Source: Alphaproteobacteria bacterium (lineage in GTDB: Bacteria; Pseudomonadota; Alphaproteobacteria; JAJFIK01). From it: 39,635 nt of DNA. The stretch spans positions 1 to 39,635 of the forward strand of contig JANQLJ010000063.1 of assembly GCA_028280665.1 (NCBI GenBank). Direction: 5' to 3'. Made by a program: the position numbers and the translations under genes. Below are positions 1-7,939 of this stretch, in pieces (the first letter of the stretch is position 1; each line of letters opens with the position of its first letter). The notes below the pieces were generated by a model. That model did no database searches and had not been told where the DNA came from. It saw only the letters and a program-made list of their open reading frames with translations.

Positions 1-110
1 TCGGCGATCCTCTCCATTTCCGCCTCGCGGCGCCCGGGCGGCGCGCCTTGCCCGCAGGCGGCGAGCGCGACTCCAAATATGGCGAAGATGACGGCACCCC
101 TCACGTGCAT
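1..110 (-). CDS. Putative lipoprotein, N-terminal part only (cut by window edge)
   Basis: The reverse strand from an ATG at 110 encodes a short hydrophobic signal segment (VIFAIFGVALAAC) ending in a lipobox-like LAAC, followed by a polar stretch. This is the pattern of a lipoprotein signal peptide cleaved before Cys. A GTG at 104 is an alternative start and lies at better distance (8 nt) from the GAGGG at 113-117. Only about 36 codons are present, so the mature protein and its function cannot be told. It reads in the same direction as the aldehyde dehydrogenase gene ending at 189, with 78 bases between them and no clear terminator. Confidence 0.6.
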   Translation of the reverse strand, partial: MHVRGAVIFAIFGVALAACGQGAPPGRREAEMERIA

Positions 111-188
111 GGCCCTCAATCAGGATCGGTGCCGTAAGTTTACCGGGCAGGCCCGCGCCTATGCAAATGCTCTACGGGCGGGCGCTGC

Positions 189-1697
189 TTAAACGTCAAA
201 CGAAACCCCTTGGGCGAGCGGCAACTCGGTTCCGTAGTTCACCGTATTGGTGGCGCGCCGCATATAAGCCTTCCAGGCGTCTGAGCCCGCTTCGCGGCCC
301 CCGCCGGTATCTTTTTCGCCGCCAAAGGCGCCGCCGATTTCGGCTCCCGAAGGTCCGATGTTCACGTTGGCGATGCCGCAATCGGAGCCGACATCAGAGA
401 CAAAGCGTTCGGCCTCTTGCATGTCGCGGGTGAAAATCGACGACGACAGGCCTTGCGCGACACTGTTTTGGAGTGCGATGGCGCCGGAGAGGTCTTTGTA
501 TTTGAGGACATAGAGAATGGGCGCGAAGGTCTCTTTCTCCACGATGGCACTTTGCGACGGCATTTCGGCCAAGGCGGGCCGTATGTAAAAGGCGTCTTCG
601 CCCACGTCCACATTTGCCCGCTCGCCGCCCGTTACCTTGCCGCCTTCGTCGGCGGCTTGGGCGAGAGCCGCTTGTGCGGCGTCAAAGCCTTGGCGGTCGA
701 TCAATGGGCCCACCAGAGTACCGGCATCGAGCGGATTGCCGATTGCGACGGAGCCATAAACCTTCTTCAGCCGCACGAGCAGGTCATCATAGATATCTTC
801 ATGGACAATCAGCCTACGGAGTGTCGTGCAGCGCTGCCCCGCCGTTCCCATGGCGGAAAAGGCGATAGCGCGCACCGCAAGGTCAAGGTCGGCGGAGGGC
901 GCAACGATGGCGGCATTGTTGCCGCCAAGCTCGAGGATCGCGCGGGCAAACCGCTTGGCAAGGCGCGGACCCACCTCGCGGCCCATGCGGCATGAGCCCG
1001 TAGCGGAAACAAGCGGCACGCGCGCATCATCGACAAGCTGCTCGCCCACCTCCCGCTCACCGATAACCACCGACAAAAGTCCCTCCGGTGCTTCGTCGAA
1101 TGTGGCGATCAGCCGCTCGCAAATGGCCTGTACCGCCAGCGCCGTAAGGGGTGTCTTTTCCGACGGTTTCCAAATCACGCTGTCGCCGCAAACAAGCGCG
1201 ATGGCCGCGTTCCAGCACCATACGGCCACCGGAAAGTTAAACGCGGAAATCACGCCGACGGGCCCCAAAGGATGCCAGGTTTCCATCATGCGGTGGTCAG
1301 TGCGCTCGGTGGCGATGGTCTTGCCGTAAAGCTGGCGGGAAAGACCCACGGCGAAGTCGCAAATGTCGATCATCTCCTGCACTTCGCCGAGGCCTTCGGA
1401 ATAGACCTTGCCGCATTCGATGGTCACGAGCCGGCCAAGATCGTCCTTGTGCTTGCGGAGTTCTTCGCCCAGCAGGCGCACAAACTCGCCGCGGCGGGGC
1501 GCCGGTACCGTGCGCCAGTCCAAGAAGGCGGTCTTTGCGCCCGCGATTTTCGCATCAACCGAGGCGCTCGTGTCGGCGGCAACACGGCCGATCACTGCGC
1601 CGTCGATAGGGGACCGTACTTCCAGGTCTCCGCTTGCAAGTTTCTCCGCAAATCCAAGCGCTTTTGCGATCTTAAGGGTCTGGTCGATTGTCGTCAT
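189..1697 (-). CDS. ALDH7-family aldehyde dehydrogenase, probable alpha-aminoadipate semialdehyde dehydrogenase
   Basis: A 502-residue full-length aldehyde dehydrogenase of the antiquitin/ALDH7 group. It probably oxidises 2-aminoadipate 6-semialdehyde to 2-aminoadipate with NAD(P)+ in lysine breakdown (compare AmaB of pseudomonads). Seen in the sequence: the NAD-binding region with ISAFNFPVAVWCWN, the ELGGNNAAIV block typical of ALDH7, and the catalytic cysteine C290 in GTAGQRCTT. The start ATG lies one base past the TGA of the upstream dehydrogenase gene, so the two are almost certainly cotranscribed and perhaps translationally coupled. The partner gene makes a lysine-pathway substrate much more likely than other ALDH7 substrates. 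The substrate is inferred; the family is secure. Confidence 0.9.
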   Translation of the reverse strand: MTTIDQTLKIAKALGFAEKLASGDLEVRSPIDGAVIGRVAADTSASVDAKIAGAKTAFLDWRTVPAPRRGEFVRLLGEELRKHKDDLGRLVTIECGKVYSEGLGEVQEMIDICDFAVGLSRQLYGKTIATERTDHRMMETWHPLGPVGVISAFNFPVAVWCWNAAIALVCGDSVIWKPSEKTPLTALAVQAICERLIATFDEAPEGLLSVVIGEREVGEQLVDDARVPLVSATGSCRMGREVGPRLAKRFARAILELGGNNAAIVAPSADLDLAVRAIAFSAMGTAGQRCTTLRRLIVHEDIYDDLLVRLKKVYGSVAIGNPLDAGTLVGPLIDRQGFDAAQAALAQAADEGGKVTGGERANVDVGEDAFYIRPALAEMPSQSAIVEKETFAPILYVLKYKDLSGAIALQNSVAQGLSSSIFTRDMQEAERFVSDVGSDCGIANVNIGPSGAEIGGAFGGEKDTGGGREAGSDAWKAYMRRATNTVNYGTELPLAQGVSFDV

Positions 1698-1698
1698 G

Positions 1699-2802
1699 TC
1701 AATTCACCATGGCGTTGGGCTGGATGGGCTCGGCATAAACGCGGCCGAAGCGATTGGCAAGGAAATGGTCGAGATTGATATCTTCTTGCTTGATGAAGCC
1801 TGCGTGAGGCAAGTCGCCGCCGGCGAGCATATCAAGAACCGCGCAAATCGCCGAGGCCGTGGTGCTTTGAATGGCGGTGCGAAACGTTCCGTCCACATCT
1901 CCTGCGTAGATTTTCCGCACGAATGTTTCCTGCATAAAGGTCTCATTGCGCCAGCCGGTTACGGTCACGAATATAATCACCACATCTTGTAGTGTCGCAG
2001 GGAGCGCGTGCTCGAAAATGTCATGCAAAACCTCGCGCCGCTGGGCAAGGCGCAAATCGTGAAGCAGCGCTTTCATAAGCGTGCAATGGCCGGGATAGCG
2101 AATGGAGCGGTAGTTGAGCCGCCGCACCTTGCCCGCCAGCGTATGGCAAAATGTTCCAAGGCCCCCTGACGTGTTGAATGCTTCGTAGCGCACGCCATCG
2201 ATGGAAAATTCTTCCCGTTCCTGCAGCGCGGGCACCTCGATCAGCTTGCCTTCGACAATTGCCTCGCAGGGCTCAATATATTCGTTGATTACTCCGTCGG
2301 TCGACCAGGTGAGATTGTAGTTGAGCGCGTTCGACGGGTGCTGCGGCAAGGCGCCCACGCGCATGCGTACTTCATCGAGGCGGTCAAAATCCTTCGCCAG
2401 GTGATTTGCGGCAATGGAGATAAACCCCGGTGCAAGACCGCACTGCGGGACAAAGGCGGTGTCGGCTCCTTTCGCGAGATCCATCACCGATCTTGCGCTT
2501 GCCACATCTTCGGTAAGGTCGAGATAGTGGGTGCGGGTGCGCGCCGCGCTTTCCGCGATAAGCGTCGTGAGCTGAAACGGAAGCGCGTTGAGCGCCGCAT
2601 AGGCATCTTCAAGCACGGCGTCGAGCGCATCTGCGTCTCCGACGTCCACCGCCTTCCACGAAACGCCGCTTTCCTTGGCGACGCCGGCAAGCCGCGCTTC
2701 ATCCCGGTCGTACAGGGTGACCGTGTAGTCGCCGGTTTTGTGGAGCATGTCGGCAATGGCCGAGCCAATGTTGCCCGCCCCCATGACGGCTATGTTCCTC
2801 AT
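1699..2802 (-). CDS. Saccharopine dehydrogenase / L-lysine 6-dehydrogenase family protein
   Basis: A 367-residue cytoplasmic NAD(P)-dependent dehydrogenase with a Rossmann start motif GAGNIGSAI (residues 8-16) and a saccharopine-dehydrogenase C-terminal domain. In this family the product of either saccharopine cleavage or direct lysine epsilon-deamination is 2-aminoadipate semialdehyde, the substrate of the next gene's ALDH7 enzyme. No lysine-ketoglutarate reductase is visible in the window, and bacterial lysine 6-dehydrogenases have about this length, so direct lysine 6-dehydrogenase activity is my preferred reading. AAGGA lies upstream of the ATG at 2802. The gene is divergent from an Lrp/AsnC regulator and shares its 133-bp intergenic region, so regulation by that protein is likely. 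Confidence 0.85.
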   Translation of the reverse strand: MRNIAVMGAGNIGSAIADMLHKTGDYTVTLYDRDEARLAGVAKESGVSWKAVDVGDADALDAVLEDAYAALNALPFQLTTLIAESAARTRTHYLDLTEDVASARSVMDLAKGADTAFVPQCGLAPGFISIAANHLAKDFDRLDEVRMRVGALPQHPSNALNYNLTWSTDGVINEYIEPCEAIVEGKLIEVPALQEREEFSIDGVRYEAFNTSGGLGTFCHTLAGKVRRLNYRSIRYPGHCTLMKALLHDLRLAQRREVLHDIFEHALPATLQDVVIIFVTVTGWRNETFMQETFVRKIYAGDVDGTFRTAIQSTTASAICAVLDMLAGGDLPHAGFIKQEDINLDHFLANRFGRVYAEPIQPNAMVN

Positions 2803-2908
2803 AAGATGCGTCCTTCAATTCACGTTACGCCCAATCCCACCATTCTTTTTTGGAAGGGAGCGCTGTAAAATTGAAGGTTCAGTTTTCGCGAAATGATGAT
2901 ATGATTTA

Positions 2909-2940
2909 GGCAATTTAACGTATTAAGGTGTTAAATTGCC
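2909..2940. promoter_or_regulatory. Perfect 11-bp inverted repeat over the Lrp-family gene start (candidate operator or mRNA hairpin)
   Basis: GGCAATTTAAC at 2909-2919 is exactly mirrored by GTTAAATTGCC at 2930-2940, with a 10-base spacer that contains the AAGG ribosome-binding site (2925-2928). The right arm covers the TTG start codon at 2936. The repeat could be an autoregulatory operator for the regulator and the divergent lysine genes. In RNA it could instead be a hairpin holding the ribosome-binding site in its loop. The symmetry is seen directly; the role is inferred. Confidence 0.65.
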
Positions 2941-3367
2941 ACTATCTGTTCAAGACGAGCATCTTCTGGGTTTGCTGCGGGAGAATGCCAGGCTTTCCAC
3001 ATCCGAGCTGGCGCGTCAGATGGGCGTGAGCCGCACCACGGTCCAGAACCGTTTGGAGCGTCTGGAGAGGGAAGGCGTCATCGCGGGCTACACCGTCCGC
3101 ACGGGCGCCGCCTATGAAAGCAGTCTTGTGCGGGCCCAGGTGATGATCACGGTCGCACCCAAAAAGGCGCCTGGCGTTGTCTCCGCCTTGCGCAAGATCG
3201 ACGAGGTGCGCAAGCTCCATTCGGTTGGCGGCTCGTTCGACATGATTGCGGAAGTCGCAGCGCGGGACGTGGGCGCGCTTGATGCGATTATCGACGCGAT
3301 CGGAGCCCTCGACGGGGTCGAACGTACCATGTCGTCGATTATCCTTTCGACACGGATCGATCGCTAA
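2936..3367 (+). CDS. Lrp/AsnC-family transcriptional regulator
   Basis: A 143-residue protein with the two-part Lrp/AsnC plan. The N-terminal winged helix-turn-helix is at about residues 5-50 (STSELARQMGVSRTTVQNRL at 21-40), and the RAM/AsnC ligand-binding domain at about 65-140 (VGGSFDMIAEV). Members bind amino acids and control their metabolism as dimers or octamers. The start is TTG at 2936, seven bases after AAGG. It lies divergent to the lysine/saccharopine dehydrogenase gene, so its ligand is probably lysine or a lysine metabolite and its targets the two adjoining genes plus itself. An 11-bp inverted repeat overlaps its own start. It converges on the glutathione transferase gene with 17 bases between stops. 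Confidence 0.92.
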   Translation: MPLSVQDEHLLGLLRENARLSTSELARQMGVSRTTVQNRLERLEREGVIAGYTVRTGAAYESSLVRAQVMITVAPKKAPGVVSALRKIDEVRKLHSVGGSFDMIAEVAARDVGALDAIIDAIGALDGVERTMSSIILSTRIDR

Positions 3368-3384
3368 AAGCGCAGTTGCGCCGT

Positions 3385-3996
3385 CTAAAGCTTGAGCGCC
3401 CGCTGGTATGCGGGCCGGCCTTCAAGGCGCGCGAAATAGGCTTTGATGTTGGGAGTGAATTCATCCGCCAAGCCGATGTTGCTCGCAAGTAGAAGCGCAT
3501 ATCCAACGGCAATGTCCGCCATTGTAAAGCGCTCCACACACAAATAGTCGCGCCCCTCAAGCCCGCTTTCCACCGAACGCAGACGCCCTAAAAACCAGGC
3601 GCGGTAATCCTCGACCACTTGCGGGATGCGGCGCTCCTCGGGCTCAAGCATGGAATAGCGCAGCACGAGCGTCTGCGGAAAAGTGAGCGTTGCGTCGCTG
3701 CGGTGCAACCAGTTGAGATAGCTTGCGTAGTCGCTCTCGTCCCGTGTCACGCCGAGCGGCGTGGGACCATAGACCTCCGCAAGGTATTGGCAGATACCCG
3801 CCGACTCCGTCATTTTGACTTCGCCGTCGATCATGCACGGCACGGTACCCAGCGGATTGATCTCTTTATAGTCTTTGTGAAAGACCCGCGGCGGGAACTG
3901 CAAGGCGTGAAGCTCGTACTCAAGCCCCATCTCTTCGAGCGCCCATAAGGGCCGCATGGAACGCGCCTGATTGCAGTGATAAAGCTGGATCGTCAT
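3385..3996 (-). CDS. Glutathione S-transferase family protein
   Basis: A 203-residue cytosolic GST-fold protein. The N-terminal thioredoxin-like domain (about 1-80) carries the cis-proline P53 in GTVPCMIDG and the glutathione gamma-glutamyl contact pair E64-S65. The rest is the all-helical domain with the usual DFTMADI-like segment (FTMADIAVGYAL). The ATG at 3996 was chosen because GGGAGG lies six bases upstream; a second ATG at 4002 abuts the Shine-Dalgarno sequence. The family covers detoxification, dehalogenation and isomerisation, and the substrate cannot be read from sequence. It is divergent from the acyl-CoA synthetase gene, with 154 bases between the starts. Confidence 0.88.
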   Translation of the reverse strand: MTIQLYHCNQARSMRPLWALEEMGLEYELHALQFPPRVFHKDYKEINPLGTVPCMIDGEVKMTESAGICQYLAEVYGPTPLGVTRDESDYASYLNWLHRSDATLTFPQTLVLRYSMLEPEERRIPQVVEDYRAWFLGRLRSVESGLEGRDYLCVERFTMADIAVGYALLLASNIGLADEFTPNIKAYFARLEGRPAYQRALKL

Positions 3997-4150
3997 GGGC
4001 ATCCTCCCTAGGGCCGGCTCACTCTTGTGCCGCGCGCCTTGACCCCGGCGAGGGGCTTGCCGATAGTTCAAAAAACTGTCCGGGCGCGCAAGAAGATTCC
4101 AAACCACCGCCCGGGCTGTCGGCGATTTTGGGGAATGGGAAGACAATCGC

Positions 4151-5773
4151 ATGCACCACTTTGCAGATGTCTGGGAAATCATTGCCGATGCGGTTCCCGA
4201 TGCGCCCGCGCTCGTTCACGGCGATACCTGCCACAGCTGGGCCGAATATGACGACCGCGCTGCGCGGTTGGCCAGCGTTTTTACGGCGCACGGCCTCGGC
4301 CCTGACAGCAAGATCGCCATTTGTGCCTACAATTCCAATGAGTATCTCGAGGCCCAGTACGCCGCTTTCAAAATGCGCGGCGTTCCAATCAATGTGAATT
4401 ACCGCTATTTCGAAAACGAGCTTCTTTATCTCTTCGACAACGCAGATGTGGAAGCGGTGGTGTATCAAGCCTACTTCGCAAAGCGCCTCGATGCGGTTCG
4501 CGCGAAACTGCCCAAGCTCAAGCTCTTTATAGAAATCGATGATGGTACCGGCGATCACCTTGAAGGCGCGCTCGCTTACGAAGATGCGATTGCCGGCACG
4601 GACGCCATGGCGCGCATCGGCCGCTCGCCGGATGATATCTATATGCTCTACACGGGCGGGACGACGGGGATGCCCAAGGGCGTCATGTACCGCCAGGGCG
4701 ATTTCACCGAGGGGCTTAAACTTGTTTATGACATTCGCGGCGTGCCAAGGCCCGAGTCCGCTGAGGCGCTGGCTGCGACGGTCAAGCAGATGCGCGAGCT
4801 GGGTGCGAGCCCGCGCGGCTTGCCCGCTTGTCCCTTGATGCATGGCACCGGCATGTGGCTTGGCGCCATGGCCGCGCACAGTTTTGGCGGCTGCGCCGTT
4901 ACGCTTTCCAATCAGCACTTCGACGCGCACGCCCTCTGGCAGAAAGTGGAGGATGAAAAGGTCACTGACATAGCCATCGTTGGCGATGCGTTTGCCAAGC
5001 CAATGTTGCACGCCCTCGAAACGGGCAAGCCCGGTGGCGGCAAGTATGATCTAAGCTCGCTCGTCCTGATGATTTCTTCGGGGGTCATGTTCACGACGGA
5101 GGTCAAGCGCGGGCTTTTGGAATATGGCGACTTCACGATTGTCGACGCCATGGGCTCCACCGAAGGAGGCATGGGGTCGTCCATGATGAACCGGCAAACG
5201 CCGCCTTCGGAAACCGCCAAGTTTGAAATGAACGAAACGACCAAAGTCTTTACCGAAGACGGGCGCGAGGTGGAGCCGGGCTCGGGCGAGATCGGCATGG
5301 TGGCGAACGGCGGTCTGGTCCCTATGGGCTATTTCAAGGACCCGGAAAAAAGCGCCCAGACGTTCCGCGAAATCGGCGGCGTGCGCTACAGCTTTCCCGG
5401 CGATTTTGCCACGGTCGAAGCGGACGGCACGCTGGTGTTGCTGGGGCGCGGCTCGCAATGCATCAACACGGGCGGCGAGAAAGTTTTTCCCGAAGAAGTC
5501 GAAGAAGCGGTCAAGTCGCATCCTTCCGTCTATGATTGTTTGGTGGTCGGGGTGCCCGATGAGCGCTTCGGCGAGCGCGTCACGGCGGTTCTTTCCTTCC
5601 GGCAAAAGGCGGACCACGTCTCCCAATCCGAACTTGTCGAGTGGCTGCACGGCAAAATGGCGGGCTATAAAATTCCGCGCATGATTGTGCCGGTAAAAGA
5701 CGTGCAGCGGGCGGCAAACGGCAAGGCCGATTATGATTGGGCCAAAGAGGTTGCCAAAGACGCCCCCGGCTAG
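4151..5773 (+). CDS. Acyl-CoA synthetase, AMP-forming (FadD19-like)
   Basis: A 540-residue ANL-superfamily enzyme that activates a carboxylic acid with ATP to an acyl-adenylate and then an acyl-CoA. The A3/P-loop motif MLYTGGTTGMPKGVMY begins at residue 165, the A5-like MGSTEGG follows mid-protein, and the C-terminal lid contains INTGGEKVFPEEVEEAV and a near-terminal lysine in AANGKADY. Overall it resembles the acyl-CoA synthetases grouped with mycobacterial FadD19/FadD3, which act on long-chain, steroid side-chain or other hydrophobic acids. The exact substrate is unknown. Its TAG stop overlaps the stop of the convergent desaturase-family gene in a shared CTAG. Confidence 0.9.
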   Translation: MHHFADVWEIIADAVPDAPALVHGDTCHSWAEYDDRAARLASVFTAHGLGPDSKIAICAYNSNEYLEAQYAAFKMRGVPINVNYRYFENELLYLFDNADVEAVVYQAYFAKRLDAVRAKLPKLKLFIEIDDGTGDHLEGALAYEDAIAGTDAMARIGRSPDDIYMLYTGGTTGMPKGVMYRQGDFTEGLKLVYDIRGVPRPESAEALAATVKQMRELGASPRGLPACPLMHGTGMWLGAMAAHSFGGCAVTLSNQHFDAHALWQKVEDEKVTDIAIVGDAFAKPMLHALETGKPGGGKYDLSSLVLMISSGVMFTTEVKRGLLEYGDFTIVDAMGSTEGGMGSSMMNRQTPPSETAKFEMNETTKVFTEDGREVEPGSGEIGMVANGGLVPMGYFKDPEKSAQTFREIGGVRYSFPGDFATVEADGTLVLLGRGSQCINTGGEKVFPEEVEEAVKSHPSVYDCLVVGVPDERFGERVTAVLSFRQKADHVSQSELVEWLHGKMAGYKIPRMIVPVKDVQRAANGKADYDWAKEVAKDAPG

Positions 5774-6585
5774 TCTTTGCCGTCGGGCGTGCGGATCGGC
5801 TGGGTCAGCATGCGGTCGAGCCGAAGCTCGCGCGGTTCGCGGAACTCCTCAAGGCCAACGGACATGCCCCTGTGCCCGTTTGCAGGCTGCGCCTTGTACG
5901 TCCCAAACAGACGGTCCCACCAGGGCATGTTGAACCCGAAATTACTGTCGGTCTCGTTAGGGATCACCGAATGATGCACCCGGTGCATGTCGGGCGTGAC
6001 AACAATCAATCTTAGTATGCGATCGAATCCCGGCGGTATACGCACATTTGAATGGTTGAACATGGAAGTGGCATTGAGCAGCACTTCAAAGACAACAACG
6101 GCCGCGGCGGGCGGGCCGATTGCCGCCACCGCGCCGAGCTTGATCGCCATGGAAAAGATGATTTCGATGGGGTGAAAGCGTATGCCCGTTGTGACATCGA
6201 CATCGAGGTCCGTGTGGTGCATGCGGTGAAAGCGCCAAAAAAGCGGCACCGCGTGAAACATGACGTGCTGCAAGTAGATAATGAAATCGAGCATGAGCAC
6301 GGAAAGCACAAGCGCCAGCCAGAACGGCACGTCTACTTGATTGAAAAGCCCCCAGCCGTTTTCCTCGGCCATGAGCGCGAGGCCCACCATCGCCGTTGGT
6401 ATGAGAACGCGGAGCAAGGCAGTATTCAGAACTGAAATGGCGATGTTGCTGGGCCAGCGCTCAAGGCGCGTGTGGGCTCTCGCCCGGCGCGGCGCCAAAA
6501 CCTCCCACAGTGCCAGCGCAAGGAAAATCCCGGCGAAGACGCCAAGCCGGATCGTGGGCTCATTCCCCAATATGTAGTCGGTCAC
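5770..6585 (-). CDS. Sterol desaturase / fatty acid hydroxylase family membrane protein
   Basis: A 271-residue integral membrane di-iron oxygenase family protein. The three histidine boxes are visible: H107-VMF-H111, H120-RM-HH124 and H201-RV-HH205. Hydrophobic membrane segments occupy about residues 12-30, 48-72 and 88-106, with another at about 150-172. The GTG at 6585 was chosen because AGAGG lies six bases upstream; a longer reading from 6654 would add a polar leader without a ribosome-binding site. Family members hydroxylate or desaturate lipids, hopanoids or carotenoids. The substrate here is not known, though a neighbouring acyl-CoA synthetase is suggestive. Divergent from kbl. Confidence 0.85.
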   Translation of the reverse strand: MTDYILGNEPTIRLGVFAGIFLALALWEVLAPRRARAHTRLERWPSNIAISVLNTALLRVLIPTAMVGLALMAEENGWGLFNQVDVPFWLALVLSVLMLDFIIYLQHVMFHAVPLFWRFHRMHHTDLDVDVTTGIRFHPIEIIFSMAIKLGAVAAIGPPAAAVVVFEVLLNATSMFNHSNVRIPPGFDRILRLIVVTPDMHRVHHSVIPNETDSNFGFNMPWWDRLFGTYKAQPANGHRGMSVGLEEFREPRELRLDRMLTQPIRTPDGKD

Positions 6586-6634
6586 GAGCCACCTCTCATG
6601 CGTGGGCGCGGTGCTGGCAAGCTGCCCTCGGCTC

Positions 6635-6664
6635 CCAAGAAAAAGGGGATGCACTTATTCTTGG
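6635..6664. promoter_or_regulatory. 7-bp inverted repeat in the divergent desaturase/kbl promoter region
   Basis: CCAAGAA (6635-6641) and TTCTTGG (6658-6664) are perfect reverse complements separated by 16 bases. They lie in the 142-bp gap between two divergent genes. Two half-sites at this spacing could bind a dimeric regulator controlling kbl-tdh or the desaturase-family gene. The arms are short, so chance is possible. Confidence 0.3.
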
Positions 6665-6727
6665 AAAATGGTGATATCGCCGCAAAAAGTCCACGGCAAG
6701 ATCAGCCAATGGCAATGAGGAAACCCC

Positions 6728-7939
6728 ATGAGCAGTTCAGCCTTCTATACACGGGTGCGGGACGAACTTGCGGAGATCGACGCCCAAGGCCTTACAAAGC
6801 CCGAGCGCGTGATCGCCTCGCCGCAAGGCGCAGCTATCGAGGTGCGCCTTGCGGATGGCAGCATGCGGTCCGTGCTCAATTTCTGTGCCAACAACTACCT
6901 GGGCCTCGCGGGCCGTGAAGAACTCGTGGAAGCGGGCAAAGCAGCGCTTGACCGGTGGCGTTCGGGGGTGGCTTCAGTGCGGTTTATCTGCGGGACGCTC
7001 GACCTCCACAAAGAACTTGAGCATGCCATTGCGGACTATCTCGGCTATGAAGACGCAATTCTCTTTGCCGCCTGTTTCGATGCCAATGGCGGCGTGTTCG
7101 AACCACTCTTTGGGTCAGAAGACGCGATCATCTCCGACAGTCTCAACCATGCATCGATCATTGACGGTGTGCGCCTTTGCAAGGCCAAGCGCTACCGGTT
7201 CGCCAATTCGGATATGGACGAGCTTGAATCGCGCCTCAAGGAAGCGGACGCGGCGGGCGCGCGGAACAAGATCATTGCGACAGACGGCGTGTTTTCCATG
7301 GACGGGTACATCTCAAACCTGCCCGAGGTGACGTCCCTTGCTGAACGCTATGGCGCGCTTGTCATGGTGGATGATTGCCATGCCACCGGCTTCATGGGCC
7401 CCAAGGGCGCTGGCACCCCGGCTCATTACGGGTTGACGGACAAGGTCGACATCATCACCGGCACGCTGGGCAAAGCCCTTGGTGGGGCCATGGGCGGCTA
7501 TGTCGCCGCGAAGAGAGAAGTTATCGATCTCCTGCGCCAGCGGGCACGGCCTTATCTCTTTTCCAATACGCTTGCGCCGGCGGTGGCGGGCGCCAGCCTG
7601 AAAGCGATCGAAATGGCGAAGGACGGCGATGACTTGCGCACAAAACTCTTCGACAATGCCGCGCGCTTTCGCGCAGGCATGGCGGATGCGGGCTTTGATC
7701 TTCTGCCCGGCGAACATCCCATTATTCCGGTGATGCTCGGCGATGCGAAGCTCGCGCAAGACATGGCGGCGAAGCTCCTGGAAGAAGGCATCTACGTCAT
7801 CGGGTTTTCGTTTCCTGTCGTGCCGCGCGGGCAGGCGCGCATCCGCACGCAGATGTCGGCGGCTCACGAGCCCGAACATGTCGACCGGGCGGTTGCTGCC
7901 TTCACAAAAGTGGGTCGTGAAATGGGAGTGGTGTCATGA
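6728..7939 (+). CDS. kbl: Glycine C-acetyltransferase (2-amino-3-ketobutyrate CoA ligase)
   Basis: A 403-residue PLP-dependent alpha-oxoamine synthase, close to the usual length of about 398. It cleaves 2-amino-3-oxobutyrate with CoA to glycine and acetyl-CoA, the second step of threonine catabolism. Diagnostic segments include CANNYLGL near residue 60, the [10 protein letters not shown] block, and the PLP-binding lysine K249 in [14 protein letters not shown] lies seven bases before the ATG. The last codons overlap the start of tdh by four bases (ATGA), so the two enzymes are translationally coupled and made together, as expected because the intermediate is unstable. Confidence 0.97.
   Translation: MSSSAFYTRVRDELAEIDAQGLTKPERVIASPQGAAIEVRLADGSMRSVLNFCANNYLGLAGREELVEAGKAALDRWRSGVASVRFICGTLDLHKELEHAIADYLGYEDAILFAACFDANGGVFEPLFGSEDAIISDSLNHASIIDGVRLCKAKRYRFANSDMDELESRLKEADAAGARNKIIATDGVFSMDGYISNLPEVTSLAERYGALVMVDDCHATGFMGPKGAGTPAHYGLTDKVDIITGTLGKALGGAMGGYVAAKREVIDLLRQRARPYLFSNTLAPAVAGASLKAIEMAKDGDDLRTKLFDNAARFRAGMADAGFDLLPGEHPIIPVMLGDAKLAQDMAAKLLEEGIYVIGFSFPVVPRGQARIRTQMSAAHEPEHVDRAVAAFTKVGREMGVVS

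Noticed and set aside
4019-5011. Minus-strand frame of 330 codons opposite the acyl-CoA synthetase
   Set aside because: Both genes that it would overlap or collide with are firmly identified, and the translation resembles nothing.
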